A DNA stretch of 64,000 bases, from the NCBI RefSeq assembly GCF_013374995.1, contig NZ_CP056030.1:2202501-2266500 (forward strand), given 5' to 3'. Below are positions 52,245 to 63,185 of the stretch, piece after piece (position 1 is the first letter of the stretch; each line of letters opens with the position of its first letter). The position numbers and the translations under genes were made by a program. The notes below the pieces were generated by a model. It worked only from the letters and a program-made list of their open reading frames with translations, was not told the DNA's origin and ran no database searches. The stretch is from Pseudomonas eucalypticola (lineage in GTDB: Bacteria; Pseudomonadota; Gammaproteobacteria; Pseudomonadales; Pseudomonadaceae).

Positions 52245-52304
52245 TTAGCGGCTGAGTAAGCTGCGTGAATTATCAAGACTCGCTGCAATCTGTTCAGCGG
52301 CTTT
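52245..52304 (-). pseudogene. Severed C-terminal end of the VirB4-like ATPase gene
   Basis: In the leftward frame this reads AAEQIAASLDNSRSLLSR and a TAA stop (52245-52247). When the IS3 element and one copy of its TTT duplication are removed, the frame joins without shift to the ATPase gene at 53540, giving SELKAAEQIAASLDNS. It is therefore the original C-terminus cut off by the insertion. Confidence 0.85.
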
Positions 52305-53539
<1,235 letters not shown>

Positions 53540-56229
53540 TTTCAACTCCGACAAATTGTGGGCGTGCATGAGTTGCCAGCGTTGCGCTTTCTCCTCCGGC
53601 TCCGTCATGGCCAAGGCAAGGTAGAGGCTTGGCGGTACTACACGAAATAATGTTTCCAAGTTCTTGGCCAGCACCACGCCCTCTGTATATTTACCCGATG
53701 CCTTGCTCGCTGATAGCAGCAACGCCTTCTGCGCCGGCGTCAGCTTCTTGAAGCGGGCGATCTCCTCGATTTCCGCCGGCGGCATGTTCAGGCAGATCCA
53801 CCATTCGATCATGTTGAGCATGGTCTGCGCGGCGCAGGGGAAGTCGGCCAGGTTCTGCGTGGCCAGCCAGAACCAGGCACCCAGCTTGCGCCACATCTTC
53901 GTGCCCTTGACCACGAACGGCGCCAACAAGGGATTCTTGGTGATGATGTGGCCCTCGTCAGTCACCATGATCAATGGCCGGCCCAGATATTGATCGCGTT
54001 CGGCCAGGTTGTTCACGGTGTTCATCAGGCTGATGTAGCTGATCGACATCTGCGCCTCGTATCCCTCGCGGGCGTAGGTCGCAAGATCCACGATGGTGAC
54101 GTCACTCTCGGGCCAAGGCGTGCCGGCCCGGTCAAACAGCGTGCCCTCGAAGCCCTGGCAGAACAGATCGATGGACTCGCCCATCTCCTGGGCGCGTTCG
54201 CGGCGCTTGCCGGGCAGATGGGCATCGCAGGCCACCCGTAGCAACGCATCCCGCACGTCATGGGTCATGACCTGCTGCCGGGCATTCGCGCAGGCTTTGG
54301 CGGCATCGAGGATGCATTCCCGGATCAGGCTGCGGTCCGCGCGGGTCAGGCGCGCTTCCTCCTTGGATTCGCCTCCGGTGATCATCAGGCGCGCGGTGAT
54401 CTCCAATTCACCTAGGACGTCGCGTTGTTCATCGTTGTCCGCGTGGCCGTCGTCAAGATCATCGGTGGCCAGGCTGGCGACTTGGTCGGGGCGCTCAACC
54501 AGCCGCCGGGCGTCGGCGAACGGTGCCAGGCTCAAGCCGCTGCCCGGCTTGAGTTGGACCTTGTTGACCGATAGCCCCAAGGTAGCGAAATAGTCACCTT
54601 GCAGGCCAAACGAGTTGCCGGCCTCGACGATGAACAGGCGGGGCCGGTAGACGGCCATCACCTGCATCAGGATCGAGACCAGGGTAGCCGACTTACCCGC
54701 GCCGGTAGGGCCGAACAGCAGCAGGTGACCGTTCATGGACCGATCGAACCGCGACAGCGGGTCGAAGGACAGCGGAGCACCGCCGCGATTGAAGAACGTG
54801 ATGCCTGGATTACCGGTGCCAACATTGCGCCCCCACAACGGCAGCAGGTTGGCTACGTGTTGCACGAACAGTAGCCGGGTGTACCAGTTTCGTTTGTCGC
54901 GGTTGGCGTTGTACACCATGGGCAGCCAGCGCAGGTAGCTGTTGCACGCGGCAACTTCATCGCCGTCGCGCACTGGCTGCAGGCCAGCACCGAGCAGGAC
55001 GTTGGCGGCCTGGATGGAGCGCTGGCGCAGCTCTTGCTCGTCCTTGCCGCACAGGTAGAACGCCAAGGTGCCTCGGTACAGCTTGTGCTGGCGGCCGATC
55101 AGCGAGCGCGCCTCCTCGACATCCTGACGGGTCTGGGTGGAGGCCAGGTTTTCGCCAATGGCCTTGCGGGCGAGCCGATTGAGCTGCTCCTCGAGTACGT
55201 CCTGCGGCGTCACCACCAGCGTCAGGCTCATGACCGTGGCTTCCGGCATCTGGTCGAACAGCGCGTTGAGCGCCTCGCCCTTGCGCGTCTCTCCGGTGAG
55301 TTGGCCGATGTGGGGTGGCTTGCGCAGCTTGTCGACCACCATCACCCGGTGGGGCTGCTGGTCGAAGTACCACAGTCCCTGCTCAACGTCGGAGCGCGGC
55401 TCCTGATAGAACAGGCGCTCGGCAAAATCGTGGTCAAAGGGCAATTGCAGTGAGTCTATCTCGCCGTCTTCGGGATAGGGCATGCGTCGGTAAAACTCGG
55501 CGGGTGATTCGCCGGTCAGGGTCGGAGCCGGATTGAACCAGGGCAGCAGCCAGGCGTAGAAGTCGCGGCCATTCAACCGCCGAGGGCTGACGCCGCAGGC
55601 TTGGAGGGAGGCAGTGATGCGGTCGCAGGCCCTGGCTAGCAATTGCGTGGGCGCTTGTTCATGGTTGTCGGCCGGGACGTCCAGCCACCGATAGATCACC
55701 ATTCGAATCCGCCTATTGCTGCCGCGCCATGGCAAGTGCGACACCACGTGGTCTTCAAACAAACCACCGGGTTTGGCCACGGCGGCCAGATGCCGGCGCA
55801 TCAAGCCGAAAAACGCGTCGGTGAATGGTGTGCCCTGGGCCCGAGGTGCGATATAGCGCTCCAAGCGTTCCAGGTAAGGTGAGAAATCGCTGTCGTCCTG
55901 GCAGTAAAACTGTACCACCCATGGCGCCTGGTCGAGCTCGTCGAAGCTGTCCTGCAGGGCATCCTCCAGCGCATCACGTGCGGCCAGCAGCCATTCGGGC
56001 TCGCGGCCTTCCGTGCCGATCGGCTGCAGCTCGAATGCAGCACCGACCGAGCGGTTGTCGTCGAGCAGGAAGCAGCGCTCCGCCTCCAGGTACTCCACCC
56101 ACGGCAGGTGGTCGGTGAAGCTCGGGTTGTGTGCGTACTGCGCGGCTTCATCGGCTTGCGTTGCACGTCGGCGCTGGGCGGAGCGCCATGGTTTCCAGCG
56201 TCGTTGCCCCTGATCGCGCTCTTCGGTCA

Positions 56230-56646
56230 TCAGAGATCATCCAGGCGTTCGCCCGGAAGCGCGTACTGGACCTTCTCGTACAGCGGAAACACGGTCGAAT
56301 AGCCCGGCACGGGCGCCTGCTGGGTGCCGCTCAGATGCGGGTAGACGTACATCACCAGATCAGGGTTGGGCAGCCGAGGAAACTGCGCGCGGATTTCGTT
56401 GGCTGCGGTGCGTGTGTAGGAAGCCTGGTCACTGATCAGCCGCTCGGGTTCGAGGACCGGCCGGCGCAGTTCGCTGCGGGCCTCCTGCAGTTGTGCCTGG
56501 GTGCCCACGGAGCCGGGGCCGTTCCAGACGTCGAGCATCGTCTGGTCGCCATGGGGCAGCAGCTTATCCTTGTCGGTGCTGCAGCCCAGCAGCGCTAGGC
56601 AGAGCAGACTAATCCAGGTCCAGCGTGGAGACGGAAGGGCTTTCAT
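56230..56646 (-). CDS. Conjugative transfer lipoprotein, TIGR03751 family
   Basis: Lipoprotein of 138 residues with a signal peptide and lipobox (WISLLCLALLGCSTDKDKLL; Cys at about 22). The mature part has LPHGDQTMLDVWNGPGSVGT, ARSELRRPVLEPERL and LPNPDLVMYVYPHLSGTQQA, typical of the TIGR03751 family and comparable to VirB7/TraV-type core components. The start is the ATG at 56646. It overlaps the end of the TIGR03752 gene by 38 bases and the VirB4-like start by four. Confidence 0.88.
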   Translation of the reverse strand: MKALPSPRWTWISLLCLALLGCSTDKDKLLPHGDQTMLDVWNGPGSVGTQAQLQEARSELRRPVLEPERLISDQASYTRTAANEIRAQFPRLPNPDLVMYVYPHLSGTQQAPVPGYSTVFPLYEKVQYALPGERLDDL

Positions 56647-58117
56647 GGTGGACTCTCCGGCCTTTGGGCTCGTAGTCGATGGTGATTTCGTGGTCCAGGT
56701 GCAGCGCGACCTTGGCGGAGGGGGGCACGTAGATGGCAGCGAAGGCTTCGCCATAAAGCTTGTTGACCCAGTCACGGATATCGCTGATGCCACCGCTGAT
56801 GACCGCGTTCAGCGCGCTGTTGCCGCTGCTCTGGCTGACGCCCAGCGAGCTGCTGCTTGAACTGATGAAGGAGGCGCTGTTTTGCTCGCTGCCCAAGGCT
56901 GCCGCGAAGCCGGCGCCTGCGGCGGTGATCAGGCTCTGGCTGCCCAGGTACTGCTGGGCGTTGGAGCGACGCTCGCCGGAAATGCACGGAATACCATAGG
57001 GGTCGGAAATGTAGCCCAGGCCGCCGCGGATCTTCTCGGTATTCGAGGACTGGCTGGTGGCGCTGTTGCGGCTGACGACGGCCTGTGGCTGCGGCACGGT
57101 GCGCACGGTGCCGTCGGCGAAGACGAAGGTGATCGACTCGACCTGGCCCCGCACGCAGGACAGTGTCCAGTCGCCGGAGGCGGTACCGCTCATGACCGCA
57201 CCCACCACCTCGGGCAGGTCAATGCCGTTCGCCGTGAGGTTATCCGCTCCGACCAGGACCTTGAAGGGGTAGGGGTCATTGACCGTGCCGTCCACGGGGA
57301 CCCGGCCGATCAGCGCGGTCATGGCCACGGAGCCCATCAATGTGGCGTTCTCCGGGATGGTGTAGACGGGTTTGGCGCCTTCGCTGCGATCATGCTGAGC
57401 CGCAAGATCCCGCTCGCCCTTGGCCACGGCACGCAGCTGTTTCTGACCACGGTCGATGGCGTTGTCCTGCAGCCCCTCCAGGCCATTGAACTTCGAGGAC
57501 AACTTGGACAGCGGGCTGTCAGCTTTCGCGGAGCCGTCGTTCGCTGCGCGTGAGGACGCTGGCTCAATCCATTGCAGCGCATCCGCCGTTGGCTGCACAC
57601 CCTTGATGGCCAGCTCGTCACCGGGCTCCAGGCCGAAACCCACGGGTAAGTCGGACTTGGGTCCTGACATCCCGGCAATCTGATCTTTGAGCTTCGACAG
57701 CAGCCCTTGGGTTTCCCGGTGCTGTTGTTCGGCGTTCTGCCGAGTATCATTGGCTTGCTGGCGCTGTTCGTTCACTTGCTGGGTGATGCTGCCCAGGGTG
57801 CTCTGAATGCGGCTGTCGATGCTGCCCTCGCGAGTACGCAGCCGATTGTTCTCGGTCTGCAGCGAGTCATTGCTTTTCTTCAACGTCAGCATGTCGCTGC
57901 GCATGGCTTTGACCTGGCCGACCAGGGTGGCCACGGTGTCGCGCGGGGTATCGCCGGCAATGCCCAGAGACTTGGCCTGCTCGGCAGTGAGGGTGGCGTT
58001 GTCCTGAGGTTGAGGGTGCTTTTCACCTTGCGGTGTAACCCAGGACCTGAAGATGATCAGCACCACGGCAACCAGCAGGCCGGGCACCAGCCACTTCAGC
58101 AGCACGTTAGCTTTCAT
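56609..58117 (-). CDS. ICE T4SS protein, TIGR03752 family (TraB-like)
   Basis: Inner-membrane-anchored channel protein of 502 residues, VirB10/TraB-like. N-terminal membrane helix (LLKWLVPGLLVAVVLIIFRS), then coiled coil about 70-135 (RSDMLTLKKSNDSLQTENNR, QQVNEQRQQANDTRQNAEQQ), then the beta-barrel part (IPENATLMGSVAMTALIGRV, DPYGIPCISGERRSNAQQYL, IYVPPSAKVALHLDHEITID). Start at the ATG at 58117, 11 bases inside the end of the TIGR03749 gene. Confidence 0.9.
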   Translation of the reverse strand: MKANVLLKWLVPGLLVAVVLIIFRSWVTPQGEKHPQPQDNATLTAEQAKSLGIAGDTPRDTVATLVGQVKAMRSDMLTLKKSNDSLQTENNRLRTREGSIDSRIQSTLGSITQQVNEQRQQANDTRQNAEQQHRETQGLLSKLKDQIAGMSGPKSDLPVGFGLEPGDELAIKGVQPTADALQWIEPASSRAANDGSAKADSPLSKLSSKFNGLEGLQDNAIDRGQKQLRAVAKGERDLAAQHDRSEGAKPVYTIPENATLMGSVAMTALIGRVPVDGTVNDPYPFKVLVGADNLTANGIDLPEVVGAVMSGTASGDWTLSCVRGQVESITFVFADGTVRTVPQPQAVVSRNSATSQSSNTEKIRGGLGYISDPYGIPCISGERRSNAQQYLGSQSLITAAGAGFAAALGSEQNSASFISSSSSSLGVSQSSGNSALNAVISGGISDIRDWVNKLYGEAFAAIYVPPSAKVALHLDHEITIDYEPKGRRVHHESPSVSTLDLD

Positions 58118-58922
58118 GGTCGGCACCCTCCGGCTTGGGTGGGGGCAGCAGCAGTGCCTGTCTCAGGTCGCCGCCCCGTGTGACCAGGTAGGCCACCGTA
58201 GTGTCTTCAGGCGTTCCGGAGCGTCCCAGCGAGTTGTGCTGGAAGGTGGCCGTAAACAGGGTCGCCTGCAGATGACGCGGGTCTAGCAATACCTCGCCTG
58301 GCCCCTGGTTGACCAGCTTTACTGCGGTGACCCAATAGTCGCCCAGACGCCAGGCGGCGAGGGCTTTGACGGTAACGTGTTCGGTGGGCAGCAGGGTACT
58401 GAGTGCAGCGGACTTACCAACCGGCACGCGGCGGACACCAGGCAGCGGCGCGACTGTACGCAATGGCGCATAGAGGTTTTGCGCGGCATAGCGGGTGAGC
58501 ACCACCGGGATTGGCGTAGCCGGTACCGCAGGCGCAGCGACTTGGGCATCCTCCGCTTCAGGCGTCTTGGCGTCCGCAACAATCTTGATCGGTTCCAGCG
58601 CGGCAGTGCCGGCCACCGCTTCAACGTCGATCAGCACCATATCGCCGGACTTCACCGACTGCAGTTGCAGGCGTGTGGGTGGAATTGTGTCGGACGCCAG
58701 CAAATACAGGGTGCTGTCCACCGATTGCACGCGCAGCTTTGCGCTGATTGAATTGGGCACGCCGACACGAACGTCCTCGTCGAGCATCAGGATGCGTTCC
58801 TGGCCAACCACCAGTGGCACGGCCAGGGGCAGACGATCCCAATGCTTGATCTCAACGGCGTTCGCGGTTGCGCACCAAGTAGCTGACCCTACGAAGGCCA
58901 GGATCAATAAGTGTCTGTTCAT
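58107..58922 (-). CDS. ICE T4SS protein, TIGR03749 family
   Basis: Exported protein of 271 residues with signal peptide MNRHLLILAFVGSATWCATA. Family features: VEIKHWDRLPLAVPLVVGQE at the mature N-terminus, ERILMLDEDVRVGVP, and LTRYAAQNLYAPLRTVAPLP near 145. Comparable in position to TraK/VirB9-type secretin-like components. Start at the ATG at 58922, in an ATGA overlap with the TIGR03746 gene; a Met 22 codons earlier is within that gene. Confidence 0.9.
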   Translation of the reverse strand: MNRHLLILAFVGSATWCATANAVEIKHWDRLPLAVPLVVGQERILMLDEDVRVGVPNSISAKLRVQSVDSTLYLLASDTIPPTRLQLQSVKSGDMVLIDVEAVAGTAALEPIKIVADAKTPEAEDAQVAAPAVPATPIPVVLTRYAAQNLYAPLRTVAPLPGVRRVPVGKSAALSTLLPTEHVTVKALAAWRLGDYWVTAVKLVNQGPGEVLLDPRHLQATLFTATFQHNSLGRSGTPEDTTVAYLVTRGGDLRQALLLPPPKPEGADHES

Positions 58923-59560
58923 GACGCATCTCCCGGTAGCGACAGCTTCTGCGGCGTGCCTTCGTAGCAGTCCAGGGCCAGGCCCCACTTGTTGTGCTCG
59001 GGGTCGACATCGAAGCGCACCACGCGCAGCGGGTAACGCACGACCACGCGCTTGACCGGTTCGGCGGCGTAGTACTCATCGGCGTTGAGATCGAGCTGCA
59101 CCAGCCAGCTGTGCGTATCCAGCTGCTTCACCCGCAGGCCGGGGTCATCGCTGTACCCGCGGCCGAGTACTTCATAGACGCCCCGTACGCGACCGCGCAG
59201 CTCCCCAGCGCCCTTGCGGTACTCGAAGTCACCGTCGAGGAAGGTCTTGCAGGCCGGCGTGAGGTACGGCTGGAGGGCATAGATCGCCCGGGGGTAATCG
59301 GCCTCGCCATCCGTAGGCCAGCGATTGAGCTGGCCAAAGATGTACAGGGCGAAGGAATAGATGTTTTCCGGCGGCACATCCCACCATTTGCGCGTGCTCC
59401 CCGAGCGCAGGTCTGGCGGTACATGAATGGTCAGCTGGCTAGGGGAGGTCTGCCAGCCATACCAGAGCCCCGCACAGAGCAGCGCCAGTGTCCCGACGGC
59501 CAGGCGCAGGCTGAAAATATGCGCCTGTTGCGCATCGACCTTGTTGCGGAAGCGGCTCAT
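58919..59560 (-). CDS. ICE T4SS protein, TIGR03746 family
   Basis: Protein of 213 residues with one N-terminal membrane helix (HIFSLRLAVGTLALLCAGLW) and a periplasmic NTF2-like domain, comparable to TraE/VirB8: IHVPPDLRSGSTRKWWDVPP, NIYSFALYIFGQLNRWPTDG, YRKGAGELRGRVRGVYEVLG. The true start is the ATG at 59560, giving MSRFRNKVDAQQ; the frame is open upstream through the next gene. Confidence 0.9.
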   Translation of the reverse strand: MSRFRNKVDAQQAHIFSLRLAVGTLALLCAGLWYGWQTSPSQLTIHVPPDLRSGSTRKWWDVPPENIYSFALYIFGQLNRWPTDGEADYPRAIYALQPYLTPACKTFLDGDFEYRKGAGELRGRVRGVYEVLGRGYSDDPGLRVKQLDTHSWLVQLDLNADEYYAAEPVKRVVVRYPLRVVRFDVDPEHNKWGLALDCYEGTPQKLSLPGDAS

Positions 59561-59958
59561 GGGTTGCCCTCCCGATGACGACGGGTGCGCCTGACCGTCC
59601 AGGGGCCTGAGTGCAGGATCAGGTGCTGGGCGCCGACGCCCCAGTGCAGGGCCAGATCCCATTGCAACCTGCGGTACAACCAGGTCTCGGGCCGGGCGCG
59701 TTTGGCGCGGCGCAGCAACTTGCCGCCGGCAAACAGTACCAGTGCCATGCTGGCGATCATGCAGGTGGGCAGCATGGCGATGGAGCTGGTGGCCAGCGCC
59801 AGGGGCGCACCGATAATGAGGCCAATGCTGGCGCCAATGGCGAGGGCGACCCACATCTCATCGTTGGTCAGGCCGCGCAGCACGGCAGGGTCACGATTGA
59901 GCCGTTCGGGCAGGAAGGTTAGGGTGCCGTCGGGCAGGGTCGCGATGGGATCGGGCAT
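59557..59958 (-). CDS. ICE conjugal transfer protein, TIGR03750 family
   Basis: Membrane protein of 133 residues, TraL-like: LPERLNRDPAVLRGLTNDEM near 16, then a hydrophobic hairpin (WVALAIGASIGLIIGAPLAL, IAMLPTCMIASMALVLFAGG) and a basic tail (LLRRAKRARPETWLYRRLQW). It overlaps the TIGR03746 start by four bases and follows the TIGR03745 gene by seven. Confidence 0.9.
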   Translation of the reverse strand: MPDPIATLPDGTLTFLPERLNRDPAVLRGLTNDEMWVALAIGASIGLIIGAPLALATSSIAMLPTCMIASMALVLFAGGKLLRRAKRARPETWLYRRLQWDLALHWGVGAQHLILHSGPWTVRRTRRHREGNP

Positions 59959-59965
59959 GGCGACC

Positions 59966-60343
59966 TCACAGGATGGCAGCGGCTTTGGTCAGGAACCAGA
60001 TGATGACCACCACCAGCAGCGCACCGACACCGACGACCGCGCCCAGATCCTTCCAGGTCTTACGCTGGTTCTGTACGTCGGCATAGACCGTCAGTGAGTG
60101 CCAAGCCACACCGAGAAAGGCGAGGAGGGCGATCAACAGGCCCAGCAAAATGCCGCCGTCGTAGGCGTAGTTCTTAATGGTCTCGATCAGCCCAGTCCCT
60201 TCGCCGCGTGAGGGCGCCTCCATGGTTGGGAGATCGGCGAAGGCCAGGCTCGACATCAAAATCAGCAGGCTGCCCAGCAAGTCTTGCTGCAGGCGCTGGC
60301 GTAGGTGGATGAAGCGGACGGGACGAAATAGGCTAAGGGGCAT
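59966..60343 (-). CDS. ICE membrane protein, TIGR03745 family (pilin-like)
   Basis: Protein of 125 residues with a long signal sequence (about 1-36, QDLLGSLLILMSSLAFADLP) and two membrane segments (GGILLGLLIALLAFLGVAWH, LGAVVGVGALLVVVIIWFL). The small size, leader and hydrophobic hairpin suggest a pilin-like subunit (inference); the family is known only as an ICE membrane protein. Confidence 0.88.
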   Translation of the reverse strand: MPLSLFRPVRFIHLRQRLQQDLLGSLLILMSSLAFADLPTMEAPSRGEGTGLIETIKNYAYDGGILLGLLIALLAFLGVAWHSLTVYADVQNQRKTWKDLGAVVGVGALLVVVIIWFLTKAAAIL

Positions 60344-60361
60344 GGCTAGGGTCTCCTGCGG

Positions 60362-60601
60362 TCAGGACAGCATGAAAAACATCAAGACGATCAGGGCAAG
60401 CGCGAGACGGGCCGTGCTCCCGCCGAGGGCACCGAAGCTGAGGTTACCGGCCGCCCAACCCCGGTAGCCCGTCCACAGCGCCCAGGCGCACCACAGCAAT
60501 GCCAGCACTAAGACTGTCGAACGCCAGAGCACCGAACTGAGTTGTGGCGCAAAGCCGGCAGCCGCAGTGAATGCGTTGATCTGGGTGTCAGTCATGCTCA
60601 T
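60362..60601 (-). CDS. ICE protein, TIGR03758 family
   Basis: Small membrane protein of 79 residues with two membrane segments (WRSTVLVLALLWCAWALWTG, ARLALALIVLMFFMLS). It starts at the ATG at 60601, or alternatively 60595, overlapping the RAQPRD gene by about ten bases. Role in the transfer channel unknown. Confidence 0.87.
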   Translation of the reverse strand: MSMTDTQINAFTAAAGFAPQLSSVLWRSTVLVLALLWCAWALWTGYRGWAAGNLSFGALGGSTARLALALIVLMFFMLS

Positions 60602-60932
60602 GGCTTGTGCCCGCCGCTGGCTCGTTGGCGCGGTAAGAACCAGATAACTGGGTGAGTTCGTTGGGTTGTGCGCGTGAGGGCGTCAGGTAGTCGTTAACGC
60701 CCTGGCGTATTCGCTGAAGGTCTTGGGCGAGTTGCCCGTAGTCGAAGCGATAGCGTGATTCACCAGCGGCAGACGCAGTAAGCTTTGATCGGTCAGCCAG
60801 TCCAGCGATGGCGTCTAGCTGGTTGACGATCAACCCCAGGTCGCGTGCCTCTACCCCCTCTTGCGCCAAGGTGGGAAGCGGGAGCAGGACAGCGAGAAAA
60901 CAGAGGCTCGGTATCAAAGGAAATATCATCAC
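60588..60932 (-). CDS. RAQPRD-family ICE protein
   Basis: Exported protein of 114 residues with signal peptide MMIFPLIPSLCFLAVLLPLP to TLAQ. The diagnostic motif appears as SRAQPNELTQLSGSYR near 84, here RAQPNE rather than RAQPRD. Helical middle (LGLIVNQLDAIAGLADRSKL). It is the first gene of the surviving leftward T4SS operon; the genes that normally precede it in this ICE family, such as TIGR03747 and the TraD coupling protein, are not seen to its right. Confidence 0.87.
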   Translation of the reverse strand: MMIFPLIPSLCFLAVLLPLPTLAQEGVEARDLGLIVNQLDAIAGLADRSKLTASAAGESRYRFDYGQLAQDLQRIRQGVNDYLTPSRAQPNELTQLSGSYRANEPAAGTSHEHD

Positions 60933-61264
60933 AAGTAATCCAAGACATGTCTGGCATCACCGTGACTGACTTGTGAATTTTTCGCTTGAAGGATATTGAT
61001 CCGAACCTGGTCGCTTTTGATGTCCCAATGCAGTGTCGAAACCGGAGAAATGCGGGCTCCGTGCAGTTAAGTCGAATCGCCAGCAGCAGGCTGGTAGGCC
61101 GCTATTACCTTAAGCGGTAGTGGCTCAGATCAATGAGGTTGTAGTGCCAACGCTCCCCTTTTCTACTGACTGTGCATAATCGCAACGGCTGCAGTTGGCC
61201 GAAATGGGCCTGTGGTGACCGGCCGGTTCCGACCCAAAGCTGTCATTCGCTGAGGTCAGCTATT
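60933..61264. other. Upstream region of the T4SS operon up to IS1182
   Basis: No gene. The last 70 bases (GTGGTGACCGGCCGGTTCCG, then ACCCAAAGCTGTCATTCGCT) belong to a degenerate intergenic repeat type whose relative appears on the other side of the IS (63231-63290). Confidence 0.45.
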
Positions 61265-61414
61265 GGCCCAGAGTGTGTAAAAACGCTCATGGGCCTCATC
61301 GTCCTGGAGCATCGACGTTCGTTCGCACGGTAAATGACGCGGGTCGCATCGGTAGCGACCTGGAGCACGTCAACCCTGTTTTACAGCCTCTCGGATGGGC
61401 CGGAATAGCCTTTC

Positions 61415-62845
61415 TTACGCCGACAGCGCTTTCATCAAACCGTTAGTGCCGATGATTTTCATGACCCTTTTCAAATTGTAGGCGAGCACATTCAAGCTCA
61501 TCTCCGCGCTCACTCCGGCCAGCTTTCGAGTCAGAAAGTGCGTCGCACCCATCCATTGTTTGAGCGTCCCGAAGGGATGCTCAACCGTCCGCTTTCGGAC
61601 TCGCATCATCTCCGGTGATTTGCTCAGCCGGTTCTGCATTTCCTCCAATACAGCTTCATGTTCCCAGCGTCGAATTCGTCGTTCTGTGCTCGGTGTGCAC
61701 TGCGATTTCAAGGCACAGCCTTGGCATTTCGAACTCCAGTACCGGTGTAACTTCAGGCCTTTTTCAATGCTGGAAAAACGCCAAATCAATGCCTCTCCAG
61801 CGGGACAAATGTATTCATTTTTTGAAGCCTCGTAGATGAAGGCGCCATTGTTGAAACGCCCGTCAGCCTTGGCTCCAGAGGTCATCGGCTTGGGCACATA
61901 GGCGGTGATACCTGCATCGTGACAGGCCAGGATTTCTTCGCTTTTGAAGTAACCTCGGTCAGCCACTACCGACAGCATTTCTGATGCCATCGCCTCGCGG
62001 GCCTGCTTGGCCATTGAGCTGAGTTGATCGCGGTCGGAGCCGGTATTGGTGACCTCGTGCGCAACGATCAAATGGTGCTGGGTATCGACCGCTGTTTGCA
62101 CGTTGTAGCCCACGATTCCAGTGCCACGCGTCATCATGGAGCGGGCGTCCGGATCGGTCAGTGAGACCTGTTTGTCCGGCGAGTCGTTGAGCCGAACTTC
62201 GATCGCCTGAAGTTCTTTCATCTGAGCCTTAAGCTTGGCGATTTTTTCTCCCAGTCGCGCAGCCTTGGGCTGCGCGGCCGCGGGTTCTTGCCGATCGGCT
62301 TGGTCGAGCGCAGTCAGATACCGGTTGATGCTCGATTCAATTTCTTCCATTCGCCGTTGCAACTTGGCGCTGGTGAAGTTGCGGTCGCGATTGTTGACGG
62401 CCTTGAACTTGCTACCGTCGATGGCAACCAGGTTTTCTTCGAACAGTCCCAGCTGCTGGCACAGCACGACGAACTGCCGGCAGACACCGCGGATGGATTT
62501 GCTGTTGTCTTTTCGGAAGTTGGCAATGGTCTTGAAATCGGGCATCAAGCGGCCGGTCAGCCACATCAGCTCAACGTTGCGCTGGGCCTCTCGCTCCAGA
62601 CGCCGGCTTGACTGAATGCGGTTGAGATAGCCGTAGATGTAGATCTTCAGCATGATTGCGGGATGATAAGCAGGCCGGCCAGTATCGGCCGGTATGGCGC
62701 CTTCAAAACCCAGCTTGACCAGGTCGAGTTCGTCGACAAAGACGTCGACTACGCGCACCGGATTGGTATCGCTGACGTAGTCATCGAGGCTTTGGGGAAG
62801 TAAGGTTCCTTGACCTCTATGCTCCCCTTGAACAAAGCGCTTCAC
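61415..62845 (-). CDS. IS1182-family transposase
   Basis: Full-length DDE transposase of 476 residues. N-terminal DUF772 domain (YHPAIMLKIYIYGYLNRIQS, ELMWLTGRLMPDFKTIANFR), catalytic Asp in VAIDGSKFKAVNN, second Asp in SVVADRGYFKSEEI, and C-terminal EHPFGTLKQWMGATHFLTRK with the Glu. A coiled-coil insertion (LGEKIAKLKAQMKELQAIEV) lies between. No frameshift or stop is seen, so it should be functional. Confidence 0.95.
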   Translation of the reverse strand: MKRFVQGEHRGQGTLLPQSLDDYVSDTNPVRVVDVFVDELDLVKLGFEGAIPADTGRPAYHPAIMLKIYIYGYLNRIQSSRRLEREAQRNVELMWLTGRLMPDFKTIANFRKDNSKSIRGVCRQFVVLCQQLGLFEENLVAIDGSKFKAVNNRDRNFTSAKLQRRMEEIESSINRYLTALDQADRQEPAAAQPKAARLGEKIAKLKAQMKELQAIEVRLNDSPDKQVSLTDPDARSMMTRGTGIVGYNVQTAVDTQHHLIVAHEVTNTGSDRDQLSSMAKQAREAMASEMLSVVADRGYFKSEEILACHDAGITAYVPKPMTSGAKADGRFNNGAFIYEASKNEYICPAGEALIWRFSSIEKGLKLHRYWSSKCQGCALKSQCTPSTERRIRRWEHEAVLEEMQNRLSKSPEMMRVRKRTVEHPFGTLKQWMGATHFLTRKLAGVSAEMSLNVLAYNLKRVMKIIGTNGLMKALSA

Positions 62846-62885
62846 GAGACGATCCTCTTGTGGAACTCGAATATTGGATGCTGCT

Positions 62886-63185
62886 GTGAAGATAGTGAAA
62901 TCTACCCGTTTTGACGATGTCGACCACGATTTAGGGTATGAGTATCGTGGCTACAATTACAGCGTGCAGAACGATGGGGATATGTTCCTGGTCAGAACTT
63001 ACGACGACGAGCCAGGGCGTGCGACTGTCGTAAGTCCGACCACGGCGCAGGCCAACGGCAACCTTGGACAGCTCGTCACTTTCCTGCGGGCGGAGCTTGG
63101 GGTCTCTAGGATCAGGCTCTACAAGGGTGATTTGGGGAGCTACGGTGAGATCGACCTTGAAACGTTGGCATTCCTTACCATTTAA
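62886..63185 (+). CDS. Hypothetical passenger protein inside IS1182
   Basis: Protein of 99 residues (MKIVKSTRFDDVDHDLGYEY with GTG start; then YNYSVQNDGDMFLVRTYDDE and ELGVSRIRLYKGDLGSYGEI). A GTG at 62886 with GGA upstream is the best start; a TTG four codons earlier is possible. It lies divergent to the transposase and wholly within the terminal repeats, so it travels with the element. No family recognised. Confidence 0.6.
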   Translation: MKIVKSTRFDDVDHDLGYEYRGYNYSVQNDGDMFLVRTYDDEPGRATVVSPTTAQANGNLGQLVTFLRAELGVSRIRLYKGDLGSYGEIDLETLAFLTI

